DNA from: Sphagnum magellanicum
Taxonomy: Eukaryota; Streptophyta; Sphagnopsida; Sphagnales; Sphagnaceae
Length of the DNA: 64,000 nt
Reading direction: 5' to 3'
Assembly: GCA_021904315.1 (NCBI GenBank)
Contig: CM038911.1
Location: forward strand, 14,047,390 to 14,111,389
Of the stretch, positions 23,347 to 36,750 are shown one piece after another. Within the stretch, counting starts at the first letter, position 1; every line of letters starts with the position of its first letter. Position numbers and translations under genes: made by a program. Below the pieces are notes generated by a model. That model saw only the letters and a program-made list of their open reading frames with translations. It was not told where the DNA came from and made no database searches.

Positions 23347-26300
23347 GTGTAAGAATTAAGAACCCTCCTTGAAATGAAATATACCCTCCCTATAGAAGTA
23401 CCTCCATTTTGCACCTAAAAAATCCTCCAATTGTTTTATGATTTTGTGATACAAGCTTTTGTTGCAATGTTCACTTCTAAGCTTCTTGAGCAAAGAGGTC
23501 CTGCAATAGCCAGCAAAATGTCACGAAATGCAACCATTGCAAAAATAATTTCTCTTTCTCTCTTTCAACTTGTTTTTATCCAAACATTACAAAGCCCGGA
23601 TTGAAGTGGGTTTGATGGATACAGAAGTTGAGGAGCTTTTTTGTACATGGGTTACAAGATGGAAGATCAATCGCACCAAATTGATGAAGAAATTGGTTGT
23701 AAGGTTTCAAAACTTGGTCGATCCTTACTTGGGAGGTCACCAAACTTGAAGAGAGAAAGACAATTTGGGCATGAGAGGATTTATCAAAACTCCTTCATGC
23801 CCATACTTGCTTACAATGAGAGGTTGTTTTGAATTGCTAGACAATGAGAAAAACACTTGTTTTTGCAGGGTATGAACAACATTGTTGATCATGGGTTATA
23901 TTTCATGTAGAAAAGATATCTTGGTGTCATGGGCTTGTCAAGCATTTAGAAGTGCACCACAACTTTGCAAATGCTTGCATATGGAGTTTATGCATGTGTG
24001 AAAAAACAAGAAATGAAATATTGTTTTATAAAGATGTTTGCATGTAATACAATCATCCAAAAAAAAGAAGAACAAGGAAATAATTCGTATAGAATATGTA
24101 GTTTAATCCAAGATTGACAGTCATGTCCTTCGGTATCCTTAATGTAGACTATGCATACTAAATGTAAGGTGACTAATTTACTAGTTGCTATCACTCACCC
24201 TTCAATTACATTTGTGACCGTGAAAGAAAAAACTTTGTTGATTGCTTGTTGCATAACTCCCCTTCAAACAAGTGGTCAAGTTGTTGTTGAAGCCTATTAT
24301 ACCCATAGTGGCACAATAGGGAACATGCTATCGTTTGTGTAACGATTTGGTAAGGATGTTAACCTACATTTGTTCCATTAGAGTGTATTGTAAAATAAGT
24401 TCTTGTGGATTGACTTTTGCCCATAAAAAATGGTACCAAAACTTCAATATGTTTGAATGTATGAAGCAATCTTGATTATTTGGCTAGGGCTACACAAGAT
24501 TAGAAATACCACAAAATAAAGTACTTGGGAAGGTAAGTGGTAAGCTTAGTTTTAAAAATAAATGGCAACTGTAGATAATCCTTTTAGTGAAGATGCAACA
24601 ATATTTTTGATCTATTGAACATAAGGATAAGGATATTGGGTTGGTTATTATTTTTCCATGATGTTTTCCTAGACTCAAGTGTAAAAGTAACTAGTTGTGG
24701 AATGGAAAGAATTAAGATAATTAGTTCAATCAACATTGTTCCATCCTTGCAATGGATTTGAAATAGATTTGAGATTAACAAATTATTTTATACTAGTTGT
24801 TTGGTATTTGAACATATCACATGACACATTTTACCCCTACTTAATGTTGAGGAGTAGAATTTGTCATGAATTATGTCAATTAATCTATAAAATATGCAAG
24901 GTTTGAGTGTATGGAAATCACTCAATATTGTAACCTTTCAATTGCATTGGAATAAAGCAAAATTTTCATAGCTTATTTTTCATTTAATGTTTGGGGGTGT
25001 CATAGTATTGGAATATTTTATGTCTACTTCAAATGTGGGTATTAACAAGTTTACAAATTGACCATATTAAACATGGAAAGAATATCAATGATCTATATTT
25101 TTTTTGCAATGATAATTTCTCACTTGGAGCAATAACATTGCACATTATGTATCCTTGAAATGTATTCTAACTATGTTTGGCAAACATAATGGAAATTGAT
25201 AATTTATTTGCTAGCAAATATCCAAGGACATTTGAAATGAAATTCTATGTATAACCCAAGAATGATAAAACATTCATCTTTGAGTTTTATGTAAAGTTTT
25301 GTATCACATATGCATTTGGTACAACCAATTTGAAATAAGTGAATGTCAAATTGTACATGTTGAACCCTAGGTGTCCATTTCAACCATATATAAGGATTTT
25401 AGAAGTCTAATGACTTAATATTCTTAGCCTAGTTGATTTAAATATTTAGATTGATAAATGTAATTTATTAAATATAGTTCCCCATGAAAGAATACGGTTG
25501 TTACATCTAGTTGATGTATGTGATAATCATGTATTGTTGTTTAAAACAATAATGTTGTTAAGGATGTCATTTTAATATTTAACAATAATATTATTTTATA
25601 ATTAAAAACCTTAAGTTGTTGAGTAAAACCGCAAGCTATTAGGTAAGCCTTGATTTACTTAAAAATCTTTTTCTCTCAAATTTGTACTTGTGGCAAACTA
25701 ACTAGTTTATATTTATGATTTATCTTTTTGGTGGTAGACCCATTAAAATCCATGTATGTTTTTGTATTAAAAAGTTATATTCAAACTCCATTCCTCTTTG
25801 TTAACTATTTGAGTATTCGTTATCAAGTGCTTCTTTTATTGTATTAGGTTGACATATTTGAGCCATGGAAGAAGAGCTAATAAAATGAAATTTTGTAATC
25901 ATATTTTGTACTACTTATGTATTTTTGTTACTTTGAGTTGAGAATTTTGATGGGGAACAATGGCAAGTTGAAAGTCATAATGAAGGTATTGTTGGCGAGG
26001 TGGTACCCATTTTGAGATTATATTTGGAGAATGGTATTGGATGGGTATTGTTTTTCCACCATTGTCAAGGGTTGATGCAATTGATGAAGGTGAAAATGAT
26101 AAAGATTGTGTGCTATGAGGTTGATTTTCATTATGCAATGAAGGGTCATTTTTTGGACCATGTAAAACTCATCATTGTTATTGTGAGGTGAAAGCAAGCG
26201 ATCAATATGATTTGATGTTCATCCACAATTGATTGATTCCTCTTGGAATATAACACCACAACTTACAAAAATCTTCTTGTCATTTAGATCATACAATATA

Positions 26301-27800
26301 TAGCCTTTGATCCTTGAAAGATCATCATAACCTATGCAAATGCATTTTAAGGTCTTTTTTATCAAAAAAATTGCACTTTTCATCAAGTGTATGCAAGAAC
26401 ATTGTATAACCCAAAATCCTTAGGTGCTCGACATTGAGTTTGATTCTTGTCCATAGTTCATGGGGGCAATATCATCTAAAGAGGCTGAGTAAGACATATT
26501 TTGTAAGTAACATGAAGTTTATACTACCTTAACCCAAAATGAATTAATATTATTAATAATTTTTTTATCATACTTCTAGTTAATTGAACTAAAGTTTTAT
26601 TTTTCAAATTCCTAAATTCCATTCTAAAAAGGATAATATGGAATAGTGAAGTGACATTGTATTTTATTGTTTGGAAAAAAAATTCAAAATTTTTAAAATA
26701 TAAATTCTTTTCCATGTATGAATTTTAGCAGCATATATTTGCTTTATTTTTTAGTCTTAGTTGAAGGCATGAAGAGTGTTGAAGGAAGGTAGGTGATTGT
26801 GTGTGATTAAAAATCCATCATGCCATCGAAGTGGGATATGAGCTCACAAAAAATAAGGAGATTCATAACTTAACAATTTCAAAACTTGGGAATCATGAAA
26901 TTTTATGTCATTTTGATGTAATTCTTATTATCATTTACAAAATATACTATAAAGAAAGAATGGTGACTTTTCATAAGATTAGGTCATGGTGCATTTCAAG
27001 TGAATATGGATTGCCCATGATTTGTTTGTGCATCATTTTGGTTCTAATGTGCATTAATTGTTGTCTTTCTTAATTTGTGCAAATTAATTTCATCTTGAGT
27101 TGAATTTACCAAGTTCATCTTAGTCTCATCTCAAAATTCTTCCTCTTTTCTTTTAATGAGAATTAGGGAACAAGTCTTAGATTTATATTCCATTACAAAA
27201 TAAAAAATTGACAAAGTTCTTTTATCCCAATACCATTTGACAAACTTGAAAATGTGTCATCAACTAATGCATTTTCCCAATCTTTTTTATACACCTCCAA
27301 TGTAAGTGTGCATGTTTGTTGTCACATTTTGTTGGAACACAATGCCATGTTTGTAGCTTTTCCTTTGCCACCTTCCCCCCTCCATGATTCATAACTCTTT
27401 TGCCACCCTCCCCTTCAACATTTGTAACTCCTTCTCCACGCTCCCCCTCCACAATCACAACTCCATTGTTGCCTAGTGCTTTCACCATGTCTTCCAACTT
27501 AACTCATGTTCTCCCAAACCTCCACCACTTTGCCCCACTTGAATTACACCTTCCAAAGTTTTAATTCATCTTTTCTATTGTCAATCTCTTCCAAATATTT
27601 TGCAAAGCTAGACTACCATTAAGCATGCACTTTTTGTGGTGCCCCTTTTTGCATGGTAGTGTGGGTCTTCTAACACCCACAAAAAATGATAGCACTTTCC
27701 TTTCAATGGAAATAACTATGACCTAAACATGTTTGTAGGCATGAAGCATTGTTGCAACTCATGTGGAACTGGAGTGGAAGCTATGGCAACAACAGCCCCA
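23347..27800. other. AT-rich intergenic stretch
   Basis: Very AT-rich DNA with short open frames only. No domain or splice-consistent exon chain could be recognised on either strand. It probably includes heavily decayed retrotransposon sequence, but I found no motif that proves it. Confidence 0.35.
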
Positions 27801-27803
27801 TTG

Positions 27804-28050
27804 CACAATTTTGAGTCTTAGAATGAATTCAAATCAGCACCACTTTTTCTTTGGTTCTCAAACTCCCATCCTTCCAACAGCTGGTGGAGTAAAGAGTTGA
27901 ATTCAGAAACTCAAAGCTCACATCCCAATGCACAACTTTGAGTTGTAGAATAAACTCACCATTTTTTCTTTGGTTTCCACACCTCCCATATTTCAAAACA
28001 GCTGGTGGAGTAAAGAGTTGGACTGCAGAAACTCCACTTGGTACACACAA
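27804..28050. repeat. Tandem duplication, about 122-bp unit, two copies
   Basis: Both copies contain GCACAA(T/C)TTTGAGT, TTTTTTCTTTGGTT and AACAGCTGGTGGAGTAAAGA in the same order, about 122 bp apart. Confidence 0.8.
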
Positions 28051-28618
28051 CTGTGTGTGAAACATCTTTCTTTGAATTTGTTCTTTTCAGGGCATTTTAG
28101 TTTCAACAGCTGGTGTACACATACACACACATTGCTATGGGCAGTTTGAGTAAACTAGCTTAATCCAATCAATGGTTACCAAAAAGAGCTTGGATCAAAA
28201 TGAAGAGACAAACATCTGCTCAATATGTCCCTCAAATTTTAAGCATAAAAAAAAGGAAGACTGTCTCCCTTTTATAGCTCAGAGAGCTTTGCTTCAAGAC
28301 CTAAACATTGGTAATGGGCAAAAAAAGCTTGCCCAATATACAAACAACTTTCCCTCCACCAATCCACAGAAAACCAACACACACACAGACATACCCTGCC
28401 AGGCCTCCTCTTGACATTTAGCCAGTATCTCTCTTGAAATCTCTAAAAATAAAGTCACAAATTGAGTTATGGGAGACCCAAGAAACAGGTTCATGAGAAT
28501 GTATATCAGAGATGATGCAGTGCATGAAACTTTTTGAGCACTGACTTTTAACAATAGAAAAAGGTCAACAAAAGAGCCTGGTATGTCTGCAGAATTATCC
28601 TTGTTCTCCCTTGATTCC

Positions 28619-31600
28619 CTATGACTCCTTTGGAAGTTCAAAGCGGGTGGGTGTTTTGACACCCATCATGCAGCAAAGGCCTGATACCAAGATGGTAATA
28701 AGAACAATCGCCTGCAATCCCAACAGACCATTAATACATTGGATTCTAGAGTCAAACCACAGATGACTGACGGTCTAGAGACCAATGTAACATTCACAGT
28801 CCCAGAATTCAGCATGTGATGACAAAGTTGAGGAAATCATCATGGTTACATACATGTTGGTGCAGTGGCTCTGTGATCTAGAGTGGTCATTATCTACATG
28901 GCTTGTATCAAGAGAGATTCCAAAAACCATGAACTAATTAATAACATTAGAATCCAGTAAATGACTTGCAAAAGCATACAAATCTGCCAAATTGGAACTC
29001 AATGGTAGAGAGTAACTGTAGGCTACCTTTATAGGTTAGACCAGAAAAAGCAAATAGATAGAACCAGAGCTGAAAATTCACAAAATCTTCTACTTACCAC
29101 AAAGACACCCTCAAGGATGCTTGCCCTACTGCGGCAAACTGCATCACAACCCGTGGTCTCGTTGCCTGAAGCTGAGTCAATGAGGTGACGGACACTGATT
29201 GTCAAATGCCCCTCTGTTTCTCCCTTGGGATCAGATGTATAAAGGGCAACATGGCGTGTTCCTGATGATCTCAAATTGGTTATCACTTCATTCAAAGCTC
29301 GCCCTGCAATAAACCCATTTATACACAGTGCAAAGTCAGTCCAACCAGAAGAGATGCTGAAAATTCAATTCATTGAAGTTGGTCAGCAAGAAGGTTTTCC
29401 TCAGAGGAGATCATTGTATCAGCTCTAACTAGCATCAACCTCCTACTACAAAGATGGACAAGGAAGGCTTGTGTATGCCTCAACTGCACCTTCAGAAACA
29501 GAGGTGCCAGGAGCAGTCCGGTCAAGATAAGGCGTGTAGCAAACCATAAGGACATCTGTTTCTCCATGTGCCCTAGTTTCCTTCCTTGTTTCCAAGTAAG
29601 CCTAGCAGTACCACACTTAGTGTGAGTGGGTCCACATAAAATATACTCTGTGCAACTCATGAAAACCTTAATCTTTGTAAAGATGTGAACACCATTCAAT
29701 CATGGCACAACAATACAAATGTATTATCGTAAAGTTTCCTGTGCACATGACTCCAACATTATGTGAAAAACCATTAACTTCCATTCACAAATTTATGAAA
29801 AGACAGCCATAAATGCCATGCAGAACTGGAAGAGGGGGTACTGTATCTTCACTCAGAATTTCTCCAGGTTTATAATTTAATGAACCTGAAACGAAATGAG
29901 AGAGAACCTGATAAAAAGTCTATAGAAATTTCAGATCTGACAGCATAACTTCATAAGATCAGCCATGAAAAAGAGAAAACACAACCCTAAGGCACAAACA
30001 GAAGAAAACCAGAAACTGAGTGGTTGGGAAACAGCAACAGAAGGAACTGCGCTACTGGGATTGTGTTGCAGTAGCATTGTGACTGGTCGTAGACCCAATG
30101 TGGAATTTGGGCTGATGATGAGAGATGGAGGGAGGGAGGAAAACAGGGAATAACTGCAAGCATGGTCTAATACCTTCAGATCAGGAACACCTGCAAGCCT
30201 CTTGATCCTCTGCTTTCCAACAGAGCAAGATCCTGAGACTGCCACCTCTCCCATTCTTGACAGACTTCCAAGTTCTCTGTGTAAAACAGAAACCAAGGTT
30301 TCTGCAGTTGAAATTTGATCATTCCGTATGCTGACATAAGGAATTGACAATGAGTACTTAGAACCTGCAACAAGCCTCTGCATTGCAACATTGAAATCCA
30401 TGTTACCATTGAAATCAAGCCAACATCTTTCAAAAATAGATCCCCCTTGTTGGACATGAAAACCCCACCTGTCGGCAGTCTCAATACATGCTGTAAAAAG
30501 CTTCAATGCAACAGCTGGATGAAAATTTGCAGAGTTGCAGCAGAACTCAGTCTTTCAGTTATCCAACTTTTAGGACTACAACAGCTTAACATATGAAAAT
30601 ACTCACTAGTCCAGCCTATACTTTGTGAGCGTAACAGTTCATCAGCCCAACCAATGGCATAATTGAGGGAAGGAGAAATCTCATTGATGGATCTTGCTGT
30701 CCAGAGACAATGTCTCACAGTTTGTCCAGAGTCCAGCATGACAAAGCTTCAAAATGTACACATACCTCAAGCGTCTTAAGTAAATCTGAAGAAGCTAATT
30801 CATCAGTGCGAGAAATGTCCACAGCACGCAGCTGCACATGGAAACCTCTGCATTAGTTCTATATGTTGTTGAGACTCATATGGACAGATAGAGGACAATC
30901 CATAAAGTCACACATTCCCATGGGCAAAAGCAACAATCAACACAATAAAAGAAACTTCAAAGAATATACCCAAACTCCATCAAACATTGGTCTTTCCCAC
31001 ATACCTTGTTCCCCATAAACACTACGATCATCTCTGGGGGTACCTCATTGCTTCCATGAGAAGACTGCATGTACAATGACATGTTAGTGTGTGAGCACAA
31101 AGAGGATGTTACCCTAAACCATATCACCATAGAGCCCTAGTTTGGTGCAGAGCTCTCTCTCTCTCTCTCTCAACATCCCATGCTGCTCTCACACCATAAC
31201 CTTTCTGGAAACCAGAACTCTGAGCTGATCAATCCATTTCTAAGACCTACACCGTTGCACTCTACCCTGATCCATAGCAACATCATAGCACTTCATGAGG
31301 TGCATTGGTAGCTGAAGAAAACAATAGGTATCTGAAATTTGGAGAAGTGTGTATTTTGCCCTCATCATACCTCGATAGCAGGCCGAACAAATTTTTCAAC
31401 AAGAGCATTGCCTAAGCTCTCTGGTGATTGAACCTGATAGTCAATGCTCCGACCTTCTTTAATCGAACATCTGTAAACATAGTACAAATGACCCCTTCAG
31501 AGCTCTAGACTTAGAAACCATACGTGCATAAATCAATGGATGCCCTACACACCTTTGAAACAGTATATTACTCCAATGTAAGCCTGAGAAAAGAAACAAG

Positions 31601-32621
31601 GGTTATGCAAATATCCATTTGCACCAGAGCAATTCAATCAGTTCATGATGTGACCTCTTTGCTGCCAATTCCTATATTGCTGTATCTCAACAAGAGATAC
31701 AGATAAACTCATATGCAATGGGATTAATGGCTGCAAGGAGGTGGGTGGGTGGGTGACTATTTCAAAAGAAACAAACAAAACCCTCTTCAACTGAGCTACA
31801 CTGCCAAATTTCTCAATTCCAGAGAAACTTGTATGAATGGGGGATTATGACTGTGAAGAGATCATGAGTGACCATTTTCAAAAGAAACAGCAAAAACTAC
31901 TTCAGTTGAGCTAGATCCAACATCCTTTGACAGAGAGGTCAACTGACTTCCTTGGAAAAAGATTTGACTCTCCAGAATCAAAACTCATTCAACAAATCAC
32001 ATCCCAAACCCTAAAGTATTTTCCCAAGAAAAATCCCCTTGCTTTTCAGCTGAACCTCCATTTGAGATAGACTGCCAGAAGGAGTTCTAAAAAAATTAGA
32101 ATAAAAAGATGTGGGCTTAAACAGAGAGTTCCATGGAGCGTTTCTCCGTAGTTCTTCCTCACACTTTGAAAAGAACCCAATCTTCTCCCTGATTTCCAAT
32201 GAAATCTGTTTCCTCACACCTCAAAGGTCATTCCAGAGCTAATCTTAACTGACGCTGTGAAACATAACCAACCACGATCCCCAAATCTTAAGAAGATCAA
32301 ACACAGATATGAAGGAAGATTCAAGCCCTAATTTTTGTCTTTATTTTTTTCCCTTTTCTCCCCACCGGCCGGGTTATCGATTCACCAAAACTCGAAACCC
32401 CACCAAAAAACTAAAAAACCTAAAAAAAACCAACAACAACAACCACCACCCAAACCACAAAAATGGAAGAAAAGACATCGTTACCTCTGATCAGTCCAAA
32501 GGAAAGCTGGCACCACAGTTGCAGAGGAGTCGAAATCCAAGACCTCCGATGCCGCCACACTCAACCCTAAAAAGACTGCCAGCGCCCATACAACCAAACG
32601 AGACACTAGGATCTTTCCCAT
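28619..32621 (-). CDS. Type I membrane protein resembling V-ATPase accessory subunit S1 (ATP6AP1/VOA1), 8 exons
   Basis: Exons (minus strand): 32621-32485, 31470-31371, 31064-31005, 30831-30766, 30377-30174, 29601-29490, 29303-29098, 28711-28619. All joins are GT-AG and keep frame, giving 325 aa. There is a signal peptide (MGKILVSRLVVWALAVFLGL, cleavage near Ala24). Next comes VVPAFLWTDQR, which resembles the VPLLLWS start of the mature S1 protein. A luminal region includes MIVVFMGNK, SLSIPYVSIRND, CSVGKQRIKRL and VALYTSDPKGE, and an N-glycosylation sequon NET lies near residue 274. One membrane segment spans about 296-313 and is followed by a short cytosolic tail KTPTRFELPKES. This order fits the S1/VOA1 family and its uncharacterised plant homologues, which act in V-ATPase assembly or acidification in animals and yeast. 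The plant role is inference. Intron 5 carries a copy of dispersed repeat A (29905-30030). Confidence 0.82.
29905..30030 (+). repeat. Dispersed repeat A, copy 2 (in intron 5 of the S1/VOA1-like gene)
   Basis: Carries AATTTCAGATCTGACAGCAT, CAGCCATGAAAAAGAGAAA and ACACAACCCTAA, matching the other copies listed for this family. Confidence 0.65.
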
Positions 32622-34720
32622 CTCCACCGCTTCCCAACCGGGCCGTCCGTCTTCAATCCCCAGTGAATGGATCCGCACAGGATCGCCAATTCCTGACTTC
32701 GTTGTCGTCGCCCTCCTCCTCCTCCTTGTGCGGTTGCTCTTCTGCTCCTCCTTCTTCCTCTTTACAGTTCAAACTTCCAAGCGCTTTTGTTTTGTAGCAA
32801 GAGATGGCCACTTTGGGACCTAGGTAGTGCGCAGTGGCGAAACGCAGCAGCCTACACTTTGCTTGATTTTCTATTTGACCCTACTTTGATGGAACTATAT
32901 AGACAGGGTTAACTCAGAGCAATCGCCAACGGCCAGAGTACTTGTAAAATGGCCCTATACACTACATTTTGGATGAAGATTTGGAGAAAAACACTGTGAA
33001 ACTGCTTGACATGTTCAAGAGCCCTTCTAGAGCCCCAGTAGCCATAAATGACTCTTTCCCAGCAATAAATGATTGTTTTTCATTGGCCAACTACAATGAC
33101 TGGCCCAGGTGGTGAGAGTTAAATAGTCTCTCACTTTGCCTGGGGATGGGGAGAAACTAAACACTGCACATTGGATGTGCTAAATACTCTTAGAGAGGGC
33201 TGCTGTTGGGGCATGCTCTCGTGGTATTAACTCATTCTACTTTATATATATATATATATATATCTATATTTTGTGTGTGTGTGTGTGTTGAATAGGCTTG
33301 GGTGTAGTTCTGAAGAAAAAACTTGGGGCCAACTTTGTGCATTTTTGGGTTGCTGATTGGCCCCAAGTTACTAATAAATGCTAGAACATTGACATCAGGA
33401 TATTATTAAATGCTGGAACATTGGCCCCAAGGGTTGGAAATTGGGCTCCCAAATTTGATGGTATCCTTTTTTTCAGCCTTGGGGCCGATACAAGGCCACA
33501 AAAAGTTTAGCATTTATTAGTACTTGGGGCAGATTGAAAAGTTTTTTCCTATTTCAGCCTTGACTCCTACTGTAAAGCCCTTGGTGCTGGTTTCAACTTT
33601 TGCACCAATAGGAATGCTAGATTTGGGTTGAACATTGGCCCTAACTCCTAGTGTAAAGCTGGTGTTAACGAGAATTCTCTCTGAATCGGTACTTTAACTG
33701 GTAGTAATTGAATCGGTGACACATGTTCGGTAGGTAGTCTGCAAAACTTGTAGTTGGCAAAACTTATATTTGACAGAACCTGTAGTTGGCAAAACTTGAA
33801 GTTGATAGAACAAGTAGCAAATTTTGAAAATTTTAATTGTTTACAGTAGTTTTACTGGCTAGTTTTTATTAGTTGATTAATACAAGGAGTTTTATCAGCA
33901 ATTATGATAGACTCATATAATTTTACTAACTAGTTTTTATTAGTTGATTAAAACAAAATGTTTTATCAACTAGTTATTGCTTCGATGATTTGTACAAGGC
34001 ATTTCAAAGTTCAAACTTAGAGTATAAAGGAAAGATGGTAAAAAATGATAAACACTACATATTTACTTTTCATACCTATTTTCTGGAATCTCTAATGTAC
34101 AAACTCTAATGCTTAATATAATTTTGTATTTTCACTATCGTTGGAGTACTTGTTAGCATTGAATAGTTTGTACCTATTCAAAATTTAGGAAATGAGATTT
34201 GCATCAATTTTTTTATATTTTTCAAATTTTGAGATCATATTCATTTTTCTTTTACTTAGGGAAATGAAGTGATTATTGGCCAATTTTGATTTCTTAATAA
34301 AGTAAGTGCATCTTGTAGGATTGTACATAGACTTTAAAATTTTTCAAATGTACATGTTGTTGTTTCAAAATTTATAGTTGAAGAAGTTAGGAAGTAGGGA
34401 ACTAATGGGCATATGAAAAATCCCATTAACAACTGACTTTAGTGTAAAAAGTATAGACATAAAATAAATCACAAGGCAAATTTTTGTAGCATAGTTGGAA
34501 GGTGCTTTACTGTAGAATTTTGTTCCATCATGAAAGTGGGCATTTTAAAAAAATGTAATGCGCACTCTTACAAGTGTTTCATTTTTCAAACACCTTTTGT
34601 TTTTTTGATACCCAGTGAGTATCCATCAAAGGTCACAAGATTTTTTTTTTAAATAGATAAAAATCCACCTAACGTTTTATGTAGGATAAAGCCCTTGACC
34701 AGGGGATTTATCCTACACTA
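32622..34720. other. Upstream flank of the S1/VOA1-like gene and intergenic DNA
   Basis: The first about 250 bp probably hold the leader and promoter of the minus-strand gene. A CTCCTCCTC-rich patch lies at 32712-32760. TA and GT microsatellites lie at 33241-33263 and 33273-33289. Short direct repeats occur at 33740-33810 (GTTGGCAAAACTT) and at 33847-33880 / 33922-33955 (CTAGTTTTTATTAGTTGATTAA). No gene is seen. Confidence 0.4.
33321..33540. repeat. Inverted repeat with CTTGGGGCCAA / TTGGCCCCAAG motifs
   Basis: CTTGGGGCCAA (from 33321) pairs with TTGGCCCCAAG ending near 33367. CCAAGTTACTAATAAATGCTA (about 33363-33383) pairs with TAGCATTTATTAGTACTTGG (about 33509-33528). The nested inverted blocks suggest a decayed foldback element; no target duplication was identified. 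Confidence 0.55.
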
Positions 34721-34723
34721 GCT

Positions 34724-35041
34724 CTATGGAATAGGCACAATATAGACACATAAAATGTACAGGATGATGGAATAAGCACAATATAAACACATAAAATGTA
34801 CAAGATCATAGAATAGGCACAATATAGATATAAGATCTAGGGAATAAACATAACATAAACAAAATATACAAGGTTTCTAGAATAGGTACAATATACATGA
34901 AATATACAAGGTCTCATCGAAAATATGCATAATATACATCAAATATTCAAGTGATGTGAAATAAGCATAATACAAACAAAAAATACATGGTATGTGGAAT
35001 AGGCATAAAAATACATAAAAATACAAGCTTTCTGAAATAGG
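34724..35041. repeat. Degenerate tandem array, unit about 45 bp, about 8 copies
   Basis: The unit reads roughly GGAATAGGCACAATATAGAC followed by ACATAAAATGTACAAGGT. It begins at GGAATAGGCACAA (34729) and decays toward AAATAGGCTTG near 35041. Confidence 0.8.
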
Positions 35042-35799
35042 CTTGTGCATAGATGTGAGAAAAAACCTATGTGACTACTGCTAAATTGTTAGAATGGGAA
35101 TCTTGAATTGTTTTGAAAAATTCTCTTCAACAAGCTTAGCACTTCAAATGTTATAATAGTTCTCATGAACTTGTTCATGCCAAGGTGTGAAGAAAAAAAT
35201 GTGGCCAATGAGATTCTTGGTGCCTTGAATTGTTTTCCAAAAGGATGATCATTGATTCATTACAAAAAATACAAAGTTGAACAAACCCATCAACAAAATC
35301 CTTTAAACTACATTAAATCTTTTTCCAATTGTCATCAAGAAAATAATAATCATGTCATGATCATGAAGGTGTGATTCTTAATTCTTTGTTCATTTTAAGG
35401 CATGATTTTTTTCACTTGTTGCCTCATTTAAAAGCAAAAAAATTTGTAAATATTCTTTTCTTTTCATGTGTATTTGCAACTTTTATCTCACATCTTAGAT
35501 CTCTTATTGGTCCTTCAATTAATTTTGGATTTTTGAGCTTCAAAACATGGGAAAATGCCTTTCCTATACAACTTCACAAATGTGGAGTGTGGTTTCTGTA
35601 TGGCCTTGTTGTTACCTATTTCATTCCCTAGGTAATACTTGTCAAATGGTATCACTACAAGGAAATGTGTTCAAGTTCATTTTATATTTTTATTAAATTT
35701 GATTAAACTTTTATAAATTTGTCATTGTCAAAATGACTAATGCCTTAATGAAAAGGGTTCAATGGCTATGAACAAGTGAATTCATTAATATTTAAATTC

Positions 35800-36750
35800 A
35801 CTAGGCTATTTTTTAGTTAGGCTAAACATTTAAAAAGCTAGACTAAACACATAAGAACCTAAATTAAGTTTGCCTTTTAGAAGACTCGGGCAAACACCTA
35901 GGAGGCTAATCATCTACGAACCTAGATTAGGTTACCTAAGTCAACTTAAGAACATAAATTAACTTAGGCCATCTAGCCTAAGTTACAAAGATAGCTCATC
36001 AATTTAAGGTGCAAATGTGAAGGTTTAAACCTTTCACCTCCCTTCCTTTCCATGCTAGGAGCAAGTTCTCAACCATTAAACCATTATTTAAATAAATGAA
36101 ATTATTCATCACCACATTATTATGCACATTATTGTCTTAACTTATTTAAGTATTTATCCTAGGTATTTTTTTCACCTATGTTACATTATCACCCTATTTT
36201 ACACACTTATGTAGCCTAGGATATTAATAGGCCACCCTAAGTTAATATTAGGCTAATGTAAATTGCCAAGGCTATTTGTAAGCTACCATAAGTTAGGTTT
36301 TTAGGCTAGTTTAGATTATTCTTAAGTTATTCTAGGCTATTTTTAGGTTAGTATAAACTACCTGAGGCTATGTATAAGTTACCATAGGTTAGGTTTTTAC
36401 GTTAATTCAAGTTATTATTAGGTTGGTGTAAGTTATATGTAGGCTATTTTTAGGGTACTATATGCTAATCATTGGTTATTCCTAAATTAGTGTAGGCTAC
36501 TTTAAGCTATTTTTAATTACCATAGGTTTGTAGGTTAATCCTAATTATTTTAAAGTTATGTGTAGGTTACCATAAGCTAAATTTATACATTAATCCTAAG
36601 TCATTCATAGGTTACTTTAAGTTAGTGTAGGCTACCTTAAGCTATGTGTTGCATACCATAAGTTAAATTCATAAGCTAATTTTAGGCTAATCTACGTTAC
36701 CATAGGTTAAGTTTTTAGGTTAATCCTAAACTATTTTAAGTTACTATACA
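35800..36750. repeat. Degenerate satellite-like region built of AGGCTA / AAGTTA / ACCATAGGTTA words
   Basis: The words TAGGCTA, TAAGTTA, TACCATA(A/G)GTTA and GTTAATCCTAA recur dozens of times in the same orientation, most densely at 36200-36740. TACCATA(A/G)GTTA-type starts fall near 36282, 36380, 36517, 36569, 36656 and 36700, so spacing is irregular (45-140 bp). No coding potential. Confidence 0.7.

Noticed and set aside
29800-29885. Open frame after GTTTCAG (SLNYKPGEILSED) as an extra exon of the S1/VOA1-like gene
   Set aside because: It only fits an alternative donor. Joining 30174 directly to 29601 keeps phase 0 and gives the continuous family-like sequence, so this segment is left in the intron.
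30381-30506. Open frame LFTACIETADRWGFH upstream of exon 5 in the S1/VOA1-like gene
   Set aside because: Exon 4 ends in phase 0 and the CAG acceptor just before RLVAGSKYSL continues it in frame. The upstream open frame is intron.
35800-36750. AGGCTA-rich region as a CRISPR-like or telomeric array
   Set aside because: Spacing is irregular, there are no constant repeats with unique spacers, the words differ from plant telomere TTTAGGG, and the DNA is plant nuclear.
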